Positions 44,553-55,674 of a stretch of 64,000 nucleotides of DNA are shown here, piece by piece. A model generated the notes under the pieces. It was not told the DNA's origin. It ran no database searches and saw nothing but the letters and a program-made list of their open reading frames with translations. The translations under genes were made by a program, and so were the position numbers. Each line of letters starts with the position of its first letter. Position 1 is the first letter of the stretch. The stretch comes from Mesorhabditis belari. Its lineage: Eukaryota > Nematoda > Chromadorea > Rhabditida > Rhabditidae. The stretch covers positions 310,001 to 374,000 of the forward strand of contig CAUEEP010000902.1 in assembly GCA_958450365.1 (NCBI GenBank). The letters run 5' to 3'.

Positions 44553-44810
44553 TACCGTAATACCTGTAATAGCAGGTACAGTCGCGTAGTCGCAAAGAAT
44601 TTTTCATAAATCATTTTTTTTCTAAGCGCCCATAATTTCTAAAAATACATTTTTGGTATCAAAAAAAAGCCCTGAATTTCAGCTTTCATTTGATACTTAA
44701 GCGCACACTGTAGCATAAACGAGTGACGAGAAAAATGCGTTTAAAGTTAGACAACGCCACGCTCCGACCATCATTATAGGGGGGCGCTACTATTACAGGT
44801 ATTACGGTAG
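44553..44810. mobile_element. inverted-repeat element family 2, subfamily b
   Basis: Termini TACCGTAATACCTGTAATAG and CTATTACAGGTATTACGGTA match the 5.16-5.42 kb copy, as does the internal GGTATCAAAAAAAAGC hairpin segment. It lies in the last intron of the cysteine protease remnant. Confidence 0.85.
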
Positions 44811-44841
44811 TTTTGAAGTCTTTGTTTTTTCTCTTAACAAT

Positions 44842-45275
44842 TTACCGTAAATCCTCTATTAGAACGGCACCCTCTAATAGAGCGGCACCACCTCCTAATG
44901 CTAATTTTGACAGCTCCCAGATCCAACCTTTTCCAAAAGAATTTTCTCCGAAAGTGCTTAAAATGATGCATATGGGTCCTAATTATAATTTAAAAGTCAT
45001 AGCAGTAAAATTCAAATCAATCCTGGAAAAAATTTTGACTGGACACTTTTTGAGAAAATAATTATAAGGGATTTTCGAGGATCGGACATCCGGTAGAACC
45101 ATGAACATAACTTTTTGTTTTAAATGTGTTTTTTGTATGTTTTAGACCAAAAGGAATCGAGTTAGAGTGGTTTAAGCAAAAATCATTTTTTTTTCAACAA
45201 TATGGTACCCCCTTATGTGATTTTTTGGCGATCCGAAAAATGTGTGCACCGGACAATAGAGGATTTACGGTAGAT
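44842..45275. mobile_element. inverted-repeat element family 4
   Basis: Ends TACCGTAAATCCTCTATT and AATAGAGGATTTACGGTA are exact inverted repeats, with a second CTCTAATAGAGCGGCACC motif just inside the left end. About 430 bp with no motif in the short ORFs inside. It directly precedes the last exon of the cysteine protease remnant. Confidence 0.8.
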
Positions 45276-45458
45276 CCATTTTGCAGATTGAAGCCGGTGT
45301 CAACCTATGCAAGATCGAATCAATGGTGATGGCACAAGCAAAAAATTGCTTAAAAACGAAAACCAAGTAAGGAAAAAAAAATGGCAATTATTTGTATACT
45401 TTTATGCTCAAATTCATAAACGCTCGATTTTCTGGTGTACGAAATTTTTGATGAAATT

Positions 45459-48166
45459 TTATTTCACAGGAGCCAAACCAATCTGTAAACTCTGATAGTT
45501 GATCGCCACACAGAAATATCGTTGAATATAATATGGAAGTGAATAAATGAATGGTAGAGATCCTTGAGCCTCGATATTGATATAGCAATCGTCGTAGATT
45601 TGAGTCTAAACATTTCTTTGCCAATTTCAACCTCATCTTTCGCATTGAATTTAACCTTAAACGGCAAATCAATAGATAAAATAGATTAAAAGTTTCGTTT
45701 TTATTCTTTTCCACTTACCACATAATAATCTTGTTGAACGGTGATCGGATTTCCTTCGATGAAAAACGTGATTGGAGGTAATTTTGGAAAAGTTGAACAA
45801 GGCATTGAGTACTGTAACGAAATATATTAGATATTAAAGATATCGAATTTACCATTCCCCTCAAATCATCGTAAACAAAATTGCCATAGTTGAGAAGATT
45901 TTGTATCAGAGAAAATGGAGCCGAAAAGGCGGCATCGGTCAAATAAATGTCCCCGTAGCCGGGCTGGGGAATTGATTCATTTCCGACAGAAGCTCTGAAT
46001 TGGGAGTGTTTATTTTGTGCTCAAACTCTAAAGTGATGTCTTCATTTTGCTGTGTTAAAGGTAATGGTGAACCCTTTAGCTAAGCATGCTCGATCAGGAA
46101 TGTCAAACCAACTCAAGCCACGTCAGACGAGAATTCAGTCCTGACTCGACTGTAAGTCTGGATCATAAAATAACTGGTCCCGCCCAGAACCAGGACTGAG
46201 CCTGGCTCTGATTTGACAATGCCCTGCCGTTCAAACAGAATCACACTTCAATATAGTATTGAATAGTATGGAATACTATTCCGTAATATCCAAAAGGCCT
46301 TTCTTTCCTTTTCCTACATCCGTTGAAAAATAACAAATCCATCAATTAACCTATGATTTGCTCTAAATACCGTATTCTCTCTAATAGTAGTGCACCCTGA
46401 GCGTCGCCTAAATTGCTCGAAATCTCGAGAACCGCTTATCAGAACCTATCGATGCGGGGTCGGAAAATGTAGCTGACGATGAGATCTTGTGGGGGATTTG
46501 AGGGTTGAGCTTCTGCAAAAGCTTGAAAACTGTAAAATAGTCATCAACTCGGCTCGCCGTGGTGAACTACTATTAGAGAAAATACGGTATATTTGATGAA
46601 AGCGAGGGTCAAGGGTACAGTATTTTCAAAAGTCGAGATGTTATAAAGAAGAAATCATTGGCGAGGACTCTCACTAGGAAAAGACAATAGAACTTTTCTC
46701 AAAAGTTTTATAATACCGTATTCTCTCTAATAGTAGTGCACCCTGAGCGTCGCCTAAATTCCTCGAAATCTCGAAAAGCGCTTATCAGAATCTATCAATG
46801 TGGGGTCGGAAAATGTAGCTGACGATGAGATCTTGTGGGGGATTTGAGGGTTGAGCTTCTGCAAAAGCTTGGAAACTGTAAAATAGTCATCAACTCGGCT
46901 CGCCGGGGTGCAGTACTATTAGAGAAAATACGGTAAAGTGTTTCTTGTTCAATTTTCGTCAATTTCGGTTCACTTTCAAGCAAATTCGAGAATGAAAATC
47001 GTGTTTTTCGTCAAAATCTCTCAGAAATCTCTACAAAGAAATTGGCTAAATGACTTTCTCTGAAAATTTGGCTATATACCAAAATGTTTGTGCTCTAGCT
47101 TTTATCTATTGACACAAAGAAAGGTTTCCTTAGCTAAAGTGTCTAAACCACATCATCGAGCCGACTTTTTGACCACTCGACTAAACGCTCTCAAAAAAAA
47201 TTAGACATAAACCATTTTGAAATCCGTTTTAATGTACTTTTTCAGAAAAACAATTGACGTTTCTAATGAAACCTTTCTAATACATTCAAACCGTCGTTTA
47301 ATTAATGCATTTATTGATTTTAAACAAAAGTACAAACAGAAAGGAAAAGATTTTCTAGAAAAGCTTACCAACTTTTGAATTTATTTTAATTTAATTAATT
47401 AACTTAATTTCATTACATTAATTTTTACGAATGAAACCAAAAACATACCCAGTAAACCAAAGATTCCATCCGGATTCCCCATACGAATCATACCATTTGA
47501 AATTCCCACAATTTTTCGTGTCCACTCCTCCCCATGTCATCGATCCCATCTCAACGTCGGCTGTGCTGAAAGAAATTTTTTTGATTCAAATATCATCACC
47601 AAAAACCATACAAGTTTCGAATGTAATACGTGAGAATCGCTTGATCGAGATATTGATTCATTTCTTTTACCGGTGACACCATTGTTCCCTAAAATGAAAT
47701 TAATGGCTTGTAAAACCTTGAAATTTCCTCTCAAAGCGCACATTTGTCAACCGTCCCATGAAAAGATTGCAATTCCCGTGAACCAATCGTTTTTTCACTT
47801 TATTTGACGAGCCATAGTTGAGAAATTTGAAGCGATAATTGGGTAGCGGTACGTTTGAGATGTAGATTGTATCTCTAAAAAGAAAAGAAAAGAAATATAT
47901 TGCTTCGAAAATTATCGATTCGTTGACGTTAGTTGAAGCAAACCCCCCCCAAAAAGGGGGGGGGGGGGTTGTAGTTTTTTTGGGGGGTTTTTTTTTTTTT
48001 TTAAAATATAAAAGTTTGGTTAAAAAAAAAATGATTTTGGGGGGTTTTTTTTTTTAAAAAAAAATTTTTTTTTAAAAAAGGGGGGGAAAAAAAGAAAAGA
48101 TGAAAAAATAAATTTTTGTTGTGGGAGGGGGGGGGGGGGGGGGGTGGTGTTTTTTTTTTTTTTTTT

Positions 48167-48243
<77 letters not shown>

Positions 48244-48949
48244 TTAAAAAAAATTTTAATAATAAAAATAAAAATTAAATAAAAAATAATAAATATTTAT
48301 TTTAGGGGGGGGGGGGTTGTTGTTAATTTGAAGCTAATTTTTATATCAAAGTTGGCTACTTACAAAGCAATGATTGCTTGTTCGCACGAGATCTTTTTAA
48401 GTCAAACGCCAAAACTTGTTTTTCTAATATTTAACCCAGTATCAAACTTATTTGATATTTGTAAAAAGCTTTTATTAAAGTTAAAATTTTTTTATTTATT
48501 CTAGTTCTTGCTTAAGCTAAAAACTATAGAACAAAATCTATAAAAACGGTTTAAAAAAACCGACTCCATCAGCGTGAAATCGTTGTTATCGGTGAGCGTG
48601 ATGTTCTTAGCAGTGATCGACTTTCTGAAAATAAAACCAAAGTAAAATAATAAAAAAAATCTCATAGTTATAGCCTAAAACACTAAAGAACTAACATTAA
48701 AACAAAAAAAAATCTCAAAAACCGAACGTTGGATCGTATCCATCAACGATGATCATCCCGTAGAACTCGACATTCAAATACTCACAGTAAATCAATTGCC
48801 CTGCAATTTTAGACCTATAACTCTTTATATTTTTATGTATAATCTACAGTATTTTGTTTATATATTTCTAAAATCCCTCACTAGGTGATCCGATTTTGAT
48901 CTCGATACCCGGATAGCGAGAGGTGTTGACGATTGGAACCTCATAGATG
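45459..48949 (-). CDS. pepsin-fold (A1) aspartic protease-like protein, catalytic residues apparently lost
   Basis: Eight exons were assigned, mostly with matching phases: about 48888-48949, 48726-48815, 48545-48612, about 47735-47875, 47612-47688, 47449-47565, 45853-45994, 45719-45811 and 45459-45605. They read RYPGIEIKIGSPSGQLIYCE, DTIYISNVPLPNYRFKFLN, SPVKEMNQYLDQAILTYYI, VEMGSMTWGGVDTKNCGNF, CSTFPKLPPITFFIEGNP, and PYYIQRYFCVAINYQSLQIG then LAPVK. Each matches a pepsin landmark in order (IGTP-Q, D-v-ig, fsfyl, l-fGGvD, p-itf--gg, ryF-v-d-iGlA). At the places where DTG triads belong the sequence reads YCEYLNV and LTDAAFS. The product should fold like pepsin but not cleave, unless those exons are misread. 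Signal peptide and propeptide exons were not found. A junk homopolymer block lies in one intron. Confidence 0.72.
46368..46589. mobile_element. inverted-repeat element family 1
   Basis: Complete 222-bp copy with ends TACCGTATTCTCTCTAATAG and TATTAGAGAAAATACGGTA. It lies in the long intron of the pepsin-like gene. A second copy follows 125 bp later. Confidence 0.9.
46714..46935. mobile_element. inverted-repeat element family 1
   Basis: Complete copy, same orientation and length as the neighbour at 46.37 kb and about 95 percent alike by eye. It also lies in the intron of the pepsin-like gene. Confidence 0.9.
47941..48320. other. homopolymer block, probable sequence artefact
   Basis: Long runs of C, G, T and A follow one another: nine C, fourteen G, a run of about 60 T broken by single bases, and twenty G. 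This has no equal in the rest of the window and looks like poor-quality consensus rather than genomic DNA. It falls in an intron of the pepsin-like gene, between the exons at 47.88 and 48.55 kb. Confidence 0.8.
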
Positions 48950-49220
48950 CTAGAAAATTTTGGTTTTTCATAAAATAAATATGGTAGACCTAGCTGAAGT
49001 TAAACTAAATATAGCCAGAAAAATTGAAATAGCAAGCATTTTTTTTGAAAATTCTTATCGCAAAGATGGGTGAATCGATTTTGAAGAGAAATGAGCTTTG
49101 ATCAGGAAAAATTGTCATGCAAACCAGAGTTTTGAATGTGAAAAAGGGAAAAGTTAAATTTTTTGTTTTTAAAAGTTCCAGAAATCACTTATTGCATCTA
49201 AAATATTTTGCTTCCGGAAA

Positions 49221-49397
49221 ATGAGAGTTGAGATTGCAACACTGATAATTGGAGTCTTGGTCTTGGTTTTCGTCTTGGCAACTCGCTTGATTTGTGTGAC
49301 GCTAAAAAAATTTAATAACAAGCTTTTAAAAATTCACATTCACAAGGTAAAAAAATATCACATTCACACCAACGATGACTACATTTTGCGTGAATAA
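49221..49397 (+). CDS. possible small single-pass membrane protein
   Basis: An ORF of 58 codons starts MRVEIATLIIGVLVLVFVLA, a strong N-terminal hydrophobic segment, followed by a basic His/Lys-rich tail (KIHIHKVKKYHIHT). A second ORF in another frame (49375-49626), Lys/Arg-rich, overlaps its end and may be a shadow. No family is recognised and there is no splice or codon support, so it may be chance. It lies between the pepsin-like and MBOAT genes, on the opposite strand to both. Confidence 0.25.
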   Translation: MRVEIATLIIGVLVLVFVLATRLICVTLKKFNNKLLKIHIHKVKKYHIHTNDDYILRE

Positions 49398-49798
49398 AAA
49401 ACAAGGGAGAAACCTAGGGACATCAAAAAGAGCAGATCGTCAAAAGTCATTTTCGTTGAGGAGACAAAAAAAACTCAATTTCATCAAAACCACTAAAAGT
49501 GTGGGGGAATTCGTATTATCTAAATGCAAACCAAATCTTGTTTGCTCAAAAACTACGAATTTTGTGAATCGGGCTAACTATAAACCCGAAATTTCCAATA
49601 TGAATCCCTACTCAGTCACAAAATAGAAAGAAGTACCAACTAAATTTCATGTAATCCTTAAGTCAAAAATTTACATAAGGAGGCAAGAAAACCTGTATGT
49701 GGAAAAAAGAAGGCTGTAGGAAGAAAATACCCTAATTACAACGTGAACTACGATACTCGAAAGTCTTTGAAGACAAAAGCTTGATACTTTCTTGTCGT

Positions 49799-52356
49799 TT
49801 ATTCTGTTTTCTTCTCGGCCTTCTCTGACTTCTTGAGTGGGAGTTTTCTCTGAAAAACGAAACATTAATAAAAGTTTTAGCTCAAAGTTTAACAAATAAG
49901 TTTATTATAAAATACATCGTACTTACTTTGAGAACCTGGAAAAGGATTGGCCATGCAACAAAGTAGAGAATGTATCCAATACCGTAGAGCGAGAAGAGAG
50001 GCTAAAAGAAGGAAATTTCGAAATGACGTATCCTGTGTTTATATTCGGTTATTTTATAAGGATCTTTGAGTCAAAAGTGCAATCTTTTTCAAATTTCAGA
50101 AGTAGCAATACACGTTTTTGCACTAGAGTTATTTTTTAAAACCTCACCTTGTACCAAAGTCTCGTCTTGATGAGTCCGAAGGTGAGAAAGGCGAAACCCA
50201 TTGAGTAAGAGATGATCATCTTTCCGGTAAGCCAGCAAATCGGTCGCATCCATGCCTAAACCTCACAAATTGTTAGAATTAAACGAAAATCAAACCTGTT
50301 GGTTAAACTCTTTCCACCCGGGTACCCGATCGATCAAGAAGTAAAGCTAAAATGTAACTAAATTCATTATGTAAAGTTTCAAAATACCTGTTCTTGAGCA
50401 ATCATACAAGAGAACTCAAAGATGAACAACAAGAAGTAGCCGAGATGATACCCATGCCACACCGCTAAGTACATCAGCACCGAGAGATGGGCCAGTGGCT
50501 TGCTATTTAACCATCGTAGACGTCGGAAAATGTGACTAAAAGAAGAAAAATGTAGACTGGTTAACTGAACCAATTATAAGTTTTAATCAGGTACTCGTAC
50601 TTTAAACGTTTTCTGAATATCTGAAGAATTTCTGTTTTGGATAATTGCTATTATAAACACCTTTGATTAAATAACTTGTTATTCAAATCCAAAGTCACCA
50701 ACTTCTTGGCAAATGTATTTGTTCCACAGTTGAACGAGAGCACCACCGAATTGTAGTCGTGACCGAATTCCCATCGAGAAATGTGAATATCGCGGACACC
50801 ATCCCATCTAAAAGTTTTGATTGCTAGAAAACTTTTGAAATCACTCACTTGTCTTCTCCTTTCTCGTCCTTTCCGTTGTAAGCAATGCCGTTTAAGATGG
50901 CCCCTCCTTCCTAAAATATAAATGTTTAATGAGAAGTTTTGTAAATACGATTTTTATTTAAGAAAGTCACTCACTGACAGCAACCAAGCCGCACAGTATC
51001 GATACATCGTCAAGCGGAACCAAATCACTGCCCATGTCCAACGCCAGAAGAAAGAAGCATTCTAAAGAAGAAAGTAAAGTACAAACTTATATAACTTGAA
51101 GATTATCTATGCTATTTTTAAAAACGTTTAGATCCTTACAAAGTAAGCCTCCGAATTGAAATAACTGTCCGGAATCCAAACTGCACCCCATTGATTAATC
51201 ACCATGTAGAATACACCGGCAACGAAGCGTCCAAGCGAGGGCATCAAACTAAAAAAAGTAAAAGCGGTACTTCTGATGCAACAAAGATATCAAAAAAATA
51301 ATCCATACTCACCCGCTAGACCGAACTTGTTTTTGCTCATCAAGAAAATCTCCGTTGACAAAGGCGCGGAAACGAGCAAGTGAGAATTGAGGTCCAACCA
51401 AAGTTCCTGTGAAGAAGAGACCTAAGCAAAAAATTATAATTTGTTCAATTTCTTTAATACTTACCAAAAGCAGCTGTCTCAAGAAGGCTCGGTGGGTCAC
51501 GAATTGCTGTGAGCTTTTGGTCAGCTTTTAAAGAGTCCTAAAATAACAAAAAATAATAAATTTTTAAATTTCGGTTGTTAGATAAAGTTCTAATGCTTTT
51601 TAAATGCAAATTTAAATCTTTCCATTATAACAATAGCATCAAAACTTACATAATGTTGTCCATCATACACATCCATCACAAGTCCGATAAATCGTAGACA
51701 CATTATGCAGAACGGAGTCGTCCACGTGATATCGTAGGTGTCCGTTTCGGCAAACCAATATCCAACGAGTAGATGGCCCTAGAATGAAAATATCAATCGA
51801 TAGAAATGAACCGAAACCTACCAAAAATGCGATGTGTGCCGCCCAAACAGCCTCATTTTTGCCGCGCAGGAAATTCGTAATCACGTAGGCAAAGAGGATT
51901 GAGATGAGACTGTGATAGATGGTGAATCCTGAAAATAACCTTTTGTCATGGGTTAAATTTGAGCCTTATCTGTAATTTAGATTTGCTTTAAATGAAATAA
52001 ATCCAAATAACTTACCATAATTGAAGAAATAAAGGACAATTCCACAGGCGACAAAGAAGGCGTGTTGTATTTGAGGATCTTTTTTGTAGAAAAAACAACG
52101 ATGAGCCGCCGATAGAGGATACCTAAAGAAAAAAAGTGATGATTAATCTTTTAATTTAAAAAATCTAACTTTCCTAGTTTTAACAATTCCAAGTTTCCAT
52201 CAATAAATAAACTCAAAGGCACAGTTTACTACAATTTAAAACCTCTTTTGAAACTGATAAATTTAAAAAAACTAACCCAGCCAGCACAGTCAAAAGTAAT
52301 CGGACACCATCCTCGCGGGCACCCACCCCATCAGCCACCATTGAAACGATCCCCAT
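49799..52356 (-). CDS. mboa-6: membrane-bound O-acyltransferase, LPCAT3/MBOAT5-like
   Basis: About nine exons run from ATG at 52356 (MGIVSMVADGVGARED), just after a TTTTTTAG acceptor suited to trans-splicing, to TAA at 49799. In order they encode GYPLSAAHRCFFYKKDPQIQ, TPFCIMCLRFIGLVMDVYDG, GTLVGPQFSLARFRAFVNGD, RFVAGVFYMVINQWGAVWIP, then the catalytic helix YLAVWHGYHLGYFLLFIFEF with the invariant histidine in WHG. The C-terminus is KKSEKAEKKTE; the dilysine in KKTE at the end is a typical ER retrieval signal. These enzymes reacylate lysophospholipids (lysophosphatidylcholine in LPCAT3) with polyunsaturated fatty acids in the ER membrane. No lesion seen. The symbol is by family resemblance to the nematode mboa genes; mboa-7 type is the alternative. 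Confidence 0.85.
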
Positions 52357-52589
52357 CGATTCGAGAAGGGATCTAAAAAAAAAAAAAAGGTTATCACAGT
52401 ATAAAAAGTCAAGAATTTAACACACAACAAAACGGAAAGCAGGAAAGTCAATTTGTGCAATTTGTACTCGATTTTTTGAGATTACTTTAATCTACAACTA
52501 CTACAACTACTACAAATTTAGTCTAATCTATTCTAACAACACAAATCATCGAGATCAATTTAGCAGAGTTCTGGAACAAAATAATGAAA

Positions 52590-55200
52590 ATGACGACTAC
52601 ACGTCACAACAAATGACGCTTGTCAATCAACGATTAGTGCACTTTAGGGCACAGTTTTGTGGGAAGTTATTCCTAAAGGTAAATTGGGAATTTTTCATAT
52701 CCATATGCATAGAAATGGCTGCTAACTTTTTAAAGACAAATACTAAACGCCTTGAGAATCGAGGGGTAGAAATTGGACATCTTTATGGGATCGACTTTAC
52801 AAATAAAGGCTTCTTTGAGTCATTGGGTTTGTTAGAAAAAGTACAGTATATCTAAAAGTAATCAAAACAAAAGAACAAAAGATATTCTTTTTGTTTAAAC
52901 CTCAAAAAGCAGGGTCTAGGATCGCTGTGGGGGGATTCATTTCAAGTGATAACCCACTAACTACGGACCATTGCTTATAGAAAAAGATTTGGGGAAAATT
53001 ATATAGCTAGATGTATCTCCGTCTGCCAGAAAGTGAATGAATGAGTCATTGAGAGAATGGAGAGAACGCACAAGTCTTGTGCAATTCGTTCAAAAGGGGA
53101 AAACAAACGGCGTTCTTTGTGTTCTCTCTCAATCGCGCACTCTCTGGCAAATGGGAAAAGAGTGAGGCATATAAGTGATGAAAGAAGTCAAGTAAAAGAG
53201 CACTGGTCCGGAGTTGGCGGGTTACCAAACATGAAAAATTTATCCGTCAACACTCACTTGACTATGCTTTTGCTTTTTGCAAAGATCTAATTAGATTTGT
53301 GATTTTGGTACTTCAAAACACGTCAAAATTTCTATAACTTTCTATAGCTGATATTAAAAAACAAATGTAAATGAATTGAATAAAAGTTAAAGGTAGTTTT
53401 TGAAAGTTAACACGTTTTAGAAAAGGCTTTTAAGGGATACATGGTATTGTTGAATCTACAGTAAGGCCAGCCAAGAAAATGTGGTACTAATTGTAAGATT
53501 ACGGTAGTTTTGCCACATTACAAACATTACCCAACAATTTTTTTGTATAAAACCGTAAAGATTTGCAAATTTCAGGACTCCAACGGCATTCGATGGATCG
53601 ATTTATGCGGTATAATCGGTCTATCCATCATCTCGAGTTTCCACTTCAACTTCAACACAATTGTAATCGTCAAATTGTTTTTCAAATCTCTAGGAGCCGG
53701 TGGAGCACAATAAAGGCAACAACAGAATTGGAGAAATGCAGGAAGAGGACAAATGGGCGGCGGGGTAGGGCGTTTCAATTCGTGGGGAAGAAGGAGGAGG
53801 TGAGTGCAATTGATTGTATAGAGTGAGTCTCACAAATGAGAGCTTCTTTAGGCTACAGTATTGAGTTTGTTGTGAAAAGTACAGTAATCCAAAAGCAATC
53901 AAAATAAAAGATATTCTGTTCAAACCTCAAAAAGCAGGGTCTAGGATTGCTGTGGGGGGATTCATTTCAAGTGATAACCCACTAACTACGGACCATTGCT
54001 TATAGAAAGAGATTTGGGGAAAATTATATAGCTGGATGTATCTCCGTCTGCCAGAAAGTGAATGAATGAGTCATTGAGAGAATGGAGAGAACGCACAAGT
54101 CTTGTGCAATTCGTTCAAAAGGGGAAAACGAACAGCGTTCTTTGTGTTCTCTCTCAATCGTGCACTCTCTGGCAAATGGGAAAAGAATGGGACATATAAG
54201 TGATGCAAGAAGGGTGGTAAAAGAGCACTGGTCCGGAGTTGGCGGGTTACCGAAAAAAATTTATCCGTCAACACCCACTTGACTATGCTTTTGCTTTTTG
54301 CAAAGATCTAATTAGATTTGAGGGTTTTGATACTTCAAAACACGTCAAAATTTCTATAACTTTCTATAGCTGATATCAAAAAACAATATAAATGAATTGG
54401 ATAAAAGCTCAAGGTAGTTTTCGAAAGTTAACACATTTTAGAAAAAACATAATAATTCAAAATATTTCTAAATGTAAATAGATTTATTTTGCTAATAATT
54501 GATGGGCAATACATAGCTTTTTCAGCCAAATCTCGAACGCCTTGGCAATCGAGGAGCCGAGATTCGCCGTCTTTATGGAATCAATCTCACAAATGAGGGC
54601 TTCTTTGGGCCACAGTATTGGGTTTGTTTGGAAAAGTACAGTAATCCAAAAGCAATCAAAATAAAAGATATTCTGTTCAAACCTCAAAAAGCAGGGTCTA
54701 GGATCGCTGTGGGGGGATTCATTTTAAGTGATAACCCACTAACTACGGACCATTGCTTATAGAAAGAGATTTGGAGAAAATTATATAGCTAGATGTATCT
54801 CCGTCTACCAGAAAGTGAATGAATGAGTCATTGAATGGGATGGAGAGAACGCACAAAGAGATTTCAGTGTTCTTTGATCAGAGATCTTTTTCCCATCAGT
54901 CTCTCGGAGAAAAAAGAACACCCAAAAAACGTTTCCCTTAAAATGTCATTGACCTGTTCATTTCCATTCCATGACTCATTCACACCCTTTCTGGCATGCA
55001 ACAAAACATCTGGGTATAAAATATCTCTAATTTTTCATAATTTCCAATGGTCCGGAGTTGATGGGTTATCTATTTCTCATGGTGCCGCCTTCCCATCAAC
55101 AAAAATTGACCAGCCTTTTTTTGCAGTTTGCAATACAATTGGAATGCTAAAATTGACTTTTTGACAACGATTTAAAAATGCTATCTAGCTTTTAGAAAGT
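52590..55200 (+). repeat. three decayed tandem copies of an unrecognised gene-like unit
   Basis: A block containing CTCAAAAAGCAGGGTCTAGG recurs at about 52902, 53931 and 54683, each followed by GATAACCCACTAACTACGGA and, further on, TGGTCCGGAGTTG. In the third copy a frame is open from a TTTTTCAG acceptor at 54528 to 54760 (GAEIRRLYGINLTNEGFFGP, then KAGSRIAVGGFILSDNPL), and an ORF at 54835-55164 ends GYKISLIFHNFQWSGVDGLS. That last stretch has the hydrophobic spacing of a CUB-type domain, but this is a weak guess. Copies 1 and 2 carry stops in the same frame. The spacings of about 1030 and 750 bp differ by an insert (53510-53800) in the first interval. Confidence 0.5.
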
Positions 55201-55204
55201 TAGC

Positions 55205-55670
55205 CAATAGAAACGTAAATTCTGAGTTTTGCTAATTGCTTTCATTCTGATCACCATCTTGACGATCACTTCTTTATTTTGTCTTCTTTTATCTTATTCT
55301 TTATCTTCTACTTTCTATCGTTATCTTCAGCTAGTTAAAAACTTTGCACTCCATTTCTTATAAAACTTTTCCCCGCAATCATCACTGCATTCTTTCAACA
55401 TTCAACTTTCAACATGCATCACTGCATTCATTCTTTCGAGAGACATTCAACTATGAAAAGAGCAATGACCGATTGAAGCTACCGAAACGATTTCAGCAGT
55501 AAGCTACAGCGAAGCCACTATTCAACATCTAAAGAAATAGAACTATTGTCAACTTATCAAATAATTCAATTGCTCCAACTATTCCTCAATTCTTATTACC
55601 TTTTTTAAACTGTTACAATCATTTTTACTTCATAAATTTGAAGATCAACTTTAACAAGAAAAAAATTAAA
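55205..55670. other. no gene recognised
   Basis: AT-rich spacer between the decayed triplicate and a large inverted-repeat element. I see no gene. Confidence 0.45.
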
Positions 55671-55674
55671 CCTA

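Larger units (their letters stand above)
43170..45370 (+). pseudogene. papain-family (C1A) cysteine protease, damaged
   Basis: Plus-strand exons: 43373-43451 (YILQSGGQTTEALFPYSEA), 43737-43823 (VYKVKQSLIANEPIAFG), about 44210-44310 (DDFMKYESGVFDTPC, then NGHAMSA with the catalytic histidine), about 44447-44512 (YWIFRNQWGTDWGEAGYIR with the catalytic asparagine) and 45287-45370 (AGVNLCKIESMVMAQAKNC, then stop). The order and spacing match the second half of cathepsin-type proteases, which cleave proteins in lysosomes or the gut. No exon with the catalytic cysteine (CGSCW-type) or the inhibitory propeptide was found upstream. The frame leading into YWIF is interrupted by a TGA after the apparent acceptor near 44427. 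Introns hold three inverted-repeat elements. Probably a pseudogene. Confidence 0.75.

Noticed and set aside
53046..54282. ORFs on both strands repeated at 53.05 and 54.08 kb
   Set aside because: Both strands are open over the same duplicated block and neither shows a motif or splice structure; the repetition is explained by the triplicated unit.
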